Source: Gammaproteobacteria bacterium
GTDB taxonomy: Bacteria; Pseudomonadota; Gammaproteobacteria; Pseudomonadales; Azotimanducaceae
NCBI GenBank assembly: GCA_028821035.1
Contig: JAPPHP010000357.1
Span: 1-7,781 of the forward strand
DNA length: 7,781 nt
Reading direction: 5' to 3'
Below the pieces are notes generated by a model. It worked only from the letters and a program-made list of their open reading frames with translations. It did not search any database and was not told the origin of the DNA. The position numbers and the translations under genes are program-made. This document shows, in pieces, positions 7,014-7,781 of this stretch (the first letter of the stretch is position 1; the number at the start of each line of letters is the position of its first letter).

Positions 7014-7024
7014 CCTGCTACCAG
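7007..7024. terminator. Palindromic hairpin at the convergent gene junction
   Basis: CTGGTAG, spacer CCTG, CTACCAG forms a perfect 7-bp stem with a 4-nt loop, and the arms are usable from both strands. The arms contain the Trp-TAG end of the plus-strand hydrolase (7008-7013) and of the minus-strand hydrolase (complement of 7018-7023). No T-run follows on either side, so a typical intrinsic terminator is not shown; it could be a weak bidirectional terminator, an mRNA 3'-end protector, or a by-product of both proteins ending in Trp-TAG. Confidence 0.4.
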
Positions 7025-7781
7025 CTCTTGCCCTCGAGGAAGTCCAGCACGCTGGGCACCCACGCGTCGAGCGTCAGGTTCATGTGGTCGTAGCCGTCGA
7101 TCACGTCGACGTGCCAGCCGGCGGCCTCGAGCCTTGCCTTGTTCTCGATGATCGGCTCGGCGACCGGTAGCGTGAGGTTCAACGAAGGGACGCCGACATC
7201 TTCGGACCCCACGTAGAGATAGAGCAGCCCGGCCCGGTCCCGCATGGATTCGACGGCGTCTTCTTCCGTCCAGTCGCCGCTGCCGATGTCGGCGACGATG
7301 TCGGCGTAGAACTTCGTGTTGGAGCGCATGACCTGCCCCGCTGCCGTGTCGGCGGGAAGGCCGCTCGACACCGCGCCGGAGCCTTCCAGGATCTCCACGT
7401 ACGGCGCGCCGAGCACCGGCCAGCCGCCGATCGCCAGGCCGGCACAGCGTTTCGTCCGGCTCGCGACGTGTATGCCAAATCCCGCGCCCCACGAGTAGCC
7501 CATCGCGACGAAGCGGTCGATGCCGGCGGCGTCGGCCACCGCGACGTAGTCCTCGGCCACCGTGTCGGGGTTGATATCGCCGGGCAGGGGGCCGGTGGAC
7601 TGTCCGGTCCCGCGCGGGTAGTCCACGTACAGCACCTGGTACTTCTCCGTGAGCGTCTCCAGGAGCTGCCTGCGCACGTCGGTGCCCCTGCTGGCGCTGC
7701 CCAGTTCCTGCATGATCCGATCCCAGCCCTCGGTCCACGGATAGCCGACCCAAAGCGTCGGGGCGTCGTTTGGCCCGAGCA
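7018..7781 (-). CDS. Alpha/beta-fold hydrolase, paralogue of the preceding gene (5' end outside window)
   Basis: The minus-strand frame is open to the right edge; 253 residues are visible, ending at TAG (complement of 7018-7020). An ATG exists at 7713, but the reading frame continues upstream with APTLWVGYPWTEGW, which aligns with PALFIAYPWTDYL of the neighbouring hydrolase, so the real start lies beyond the window. Family features are VDYPRG, GPLPGD, the canonical nucleophile elbow GYSWG (Ser codon 7492-7494), acid Asp in VGSEDVG (7198-7200) and histidine in DGYDHMNL (7084-7086). Over the 75 residues from DYPRG to the GGWP...PY region I count about 42 identities with the gene at 6099, so the two are paralogues. 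Whether it also has a signal peptide cannot be seen. Its C-terminus is Ser-Trp-stop. The catalytic triad is complete; the substrate is unknown. Confidence 0.85.
   Translation of the reverse strand, partial: LGPNDAPTLWVGYPWTEGWDRIMQELGSASRGTDVRRQLLETLTEKYQVLYVDYPRGTGQSTGPLPGDINPDTVAEDYVAVADAAGIDRFVAMGYSWGAGFGIHVASRTKRCAGLAIGGWPVLGAPYVEILEGSGAVSSGLPADTAAGQVMRSNTKFYADIVADIGSGDWTEEDAVESMRDRAGLLYLYVGSEDVGVPSLNLTLPVAEPIIENKARLEAAGWHVDVIDGYDHMNLTLDAWVPSVLDFLEGKSW

Noticed and set aside
7018..7713. ATG at 7713 as the true start of the minus-strand hydrolase.
   Set aside because: The frame upstream of it encodes residues that align well with the N-terminal core of the paralogue, so the gene must begin outside the window.

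Overview
The window is 7.8 kb of G+C-rich bacterial DNA, tightly packed with protein-coding genes. I see no rRNA, tRNA, CRISPR array, insertion sequence or transposase. Shine-Dalgarno sites (GAGGA, AAGGAG), short gene spacing and ATG/GTG/TTG starts fit a free-living, high-G+C bacterium. The sequence alone does not fix the phylum; Pseudomonadota, Acidobacteriota and Actinomycetota all remain possible. There are six genes, two of them cut by the window edges.

Left block, plus strand, 1-3977. The C-terminal part of an LVIVD-repeat (beta-propeller) protein is followed 7 nt later by a class C beta-lactamase-like serine hydrolase (family VIII esterase type). Nine nt further on comes a 456-residue TauD/TfdA-type Fe(II)/2-oxoglutarate dioxygenase, and 7 nt after that a small cysteine-dioxygenase-like cupin. 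The last three look like one transcription unit pairing a hydrolase with two different mononuclear iron oxygenases. A small-molecule catabolic or tailoring pathway is a reasonable inference; the substrate is unknown.

Middle, minus strand, 3980-5983. A complete S9-family (prolyl oligopeptidase/acylaminoacyl-peptidase-like) serine peptidase converges on the cupin gene, with two bases between the stop codons. It is separated from the next plus-strand gene by a divergent 115-bp spacer.

Right block, 6099-7781. A plus-strand, probably exported alpha/beta hydrolase (TTG start behind a strong AAGGAG) and a minus-strand alpha/beta hydrolase that runs off the right edge are clear paralogues arranged tail to tail. 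Both end in Trp-TAG, and the two ends with their 4-bp spacer form a perfect palindromic hairpin.

Overall the region is rich in serine-nucleophile hydrolases: four genes from three fold families, plus two non-heme iron enzymes. I do not see a defence system, mobile element or recognised biosynthetic cluster. The most distinctive items are the three-gene hydrolase/2OG dioxygenase/CDO-like cassette and the convergent paralogue pair with its shared hairpin.
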